Shown in pieces: positions 63,155 through 64,000 of a DNA stretch of 64,000 bases. A program made the position numbers and the translations under genes. This DNA is from Flavobacterium psychroterrae. Its GTDB lineage: Bacteria; Bacteroidota; Bacteroidia; Flavobacteriales; Flavobacteriaceae. The notes under the pieces were generated by a model, which did no database searches, was not told where the DNA came from, and saw nothing but the letters and a program-made list of their open reading frames with translations. The DNA lies in contig NZ_JAGYVZ010000004.1 in NCBI RefSeq assembly GCF_018380615.1, forward strand, positions 1-64,000. The letters are read 5' to 3'. Positions within the stretch are counted from its first letter, which is position 1; every line of letters starts with the position of its first letter.

Positions 63155-63685
63155 TTAATCATAAAACTCTTTTTCTTCATAATGTGAAGGCATAATCGAA
63201 ATACCCTTTTGAAGGAGTAAATTATTTGGAAAAATGATTCTTTCGCCTTCTTTTGTTCTTAAATTAACGTGAAAAGCGCTGATATCTTCAATTTCGGCTT
63301 CGATAGGAAAATCTTTATCGTGGATTTTAATGGTATCTCCAATTCTGAACGGAAAAGAGAAAAACAAAATCATTCCCGATGTAATATTACTTAAAATAGA
63401 CCATTGTGCAAACATAGCCACACCAATAACCGTTGTAATTGATGAAACTGTGATAAAAATATCCTTTGTCTCAACTCCCCAAATTACAATTAAACTAATC
63501 GTTACCAATATATTCATTAAAATATGGATATACTTGATTACCAGATTCGTTCGATGTTCCAGCAATTGACTTGTACTGGCATAACGCCGAATTAATTTTG
63601 CAATAATTACCCTTAGCGCTATTAAAGCCGCTATGATAATTATCGTACTAAAAATTTCCTGACTATATTCTTTAAAAGAAAACAT
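63155..63685 (-). CDS. Small MscS-type mechanosensitive channel
   Basis: A 176-residue protein, much shorter than E. coli MscS (286). Two transmembrane segments and the pore-lining helix region (TTVIGVAMFAQWSILSNITSGMILFF) lead into the MscS beta domain (FRIGDTIKIHDKDFPIEAEIEDISAFHVNLRTKEGERIIFPNNLLLQ), then the chain stops with no cytoplasmic vestibule. It may be a cut-down family member common in Bacteroidetes. Function in osmotic protection is inferred. Confidence 0.82.
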   Translation of the reverse strand: MFSFKEYSQEIFSTIIIIAALIALRVIIAKLIRRYASTSQLLEHRTNLVIKYIHILMNILVTISLIVIWGVETKDIFITVSSITTVIGVAMFAQWSILSNITSGMILFFSFPFRIGDTIKIHDKDFPIEAEIEDISAFHVNLRTKEGERIIFPNNLLLQKGISIMPSHYEEKEFYD

Positions 63686-63695
63686 AATTAATTTT

Positions 63696-64000
63696 TTACA
63701 CTAAAGTACTTAAATATTCGTAAACTTTAGCTGTTGGCAAGCCCATAACATTGGTATAAGAACCGTCAACTTTTGCAACTGCCATAAAACCAAACCATTC
63801 CTGAATTCCGTATGCACCGGCTTTATCATAAGGTTTGTAGTTTTCGATGTAATATAAAATAGCTTCATCAGATAAATCGTTGAAAGTTACTTTTGTCACA
63901 TCATTAATCAGGGTTGAAGAGGAGTTGGTTTTAAAGCAAACCGATGTAAATACTTCGTGTGTAGTGTTTGACATTGATTTGATCATTTCAAAAGCTTCGT
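63696..64000 (-). CDS. maf: Maf-family nucleotide pyrophosphatase, 5' part outside window
   Basis: The C-terminal 101 residues of a Maf protein: EAFEMIKSMSNTTHEVFTSVCFKTN is the typical end of the central helix and strand, followed by LIND...KVTFNDLSDEAILYYIENYKPYDKAGAYGIQEWFG and NVMGLPTAKVYEYL, all family hallmarks. The gene starts beyond base 64000. Maf proteins hydrolyse non-canonical or certain canonical nucleotides. It lies 10 bases before the MscS gene, probably co-transcribed. Confidence 0.9.
   Translation of the reverse strand, partial: EAFEMIKSMSNTTHEVFTSVCFKTNSSSTLINDVTKVTFNDLSDEAILYYIENYKPYDKAGAYGIQEWFGFMAVAKVDGSYTNVMGLPTAKVYEYLSTLV

Overview
The window looks like a Flavobacterium-type chromosome (Bacteroidetes). 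It is AT-rich, has almost no Shine-Dalgarno sites, and shows promoters of the TTG-N19-TAnnTTTG type. Its gene content includes a type IX secretion protein (PorQ), a T9SS-sorted leucine-rich-repeat protein, BlaI/M56 regulators and a Bacteroidetes-type T6SS Hcp/VgrG cassette. No database was searched; family names come from motifs read in the translations.

Layout. 0-2 kb: 3' end of 23S rRNA, 5S rRNA and terminator, then an IS982-like element with perfect 24-bp inverted repeats. 2-4.7 kb: two alpha/beta hydrolases around an endonuclease III-like gene. 4.8-12 kb: a glycogen block, glgA-glgC-glgB plus a GH31 alpha-glucosidase. 12-14.5 kb: M48 lipoprotein and UMF1-type transporter. 14.5-17.5 kb (minus): ECF sigma factor, membrane anti-sigma-like protein and two secreted adhesin-like proteins. 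17.7-26.7 kb: lon, porQ, cmk, nucleoside transporter, membrane protein, rpsA. 26.9-29.5 kb: LRR protein with a T9SS tail. 29.8-33.9 kb: two orphan ExbD paralogs, CDF transporter, fasciclin protein, RhtA-like exporter and a 46-aa conserved protein. 34-39.3 kb (minus): BlaI-type repressor, a frameshifted M56 protein, an intact M56 paralog and a penicillin-binding-type serine hydrolase, apparently one regulon. 39.8-46.6 kb: housekeeping and metabolic genes (MFS, TatD, TcdA, HAD, DUF2911, TetR with a frameshifted DUF1348 gene).

46.7-53.7 kb (minus) is the accessory island: unknown gene, TssD/Hcp, VgrG, small unknown gene, a large effector candidate with a pyroglutamyl-peptidase (C15)-like C-terminal domain, and a graveyard of immunity-like paralogs and effector fragments. 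The C15-like domain has Ser where the family has its catalytic Cys. I think this is the most interesting system in the window.

54-64 kb (minus): PIG-L deacetylase, 35-aa membrane protein and sodium:solute symporter operon, His/Asp-rich secreted protein, POTRA/barrel outer-membrane protein, AI-2E family transporter, a 108-bp tandem repeat array, small MscS channel, and maf running off the window edge. Three copies of a structured dispersed repeat, resembling the Flavo-1 RNA motif, lie in otherwise empty gaps.
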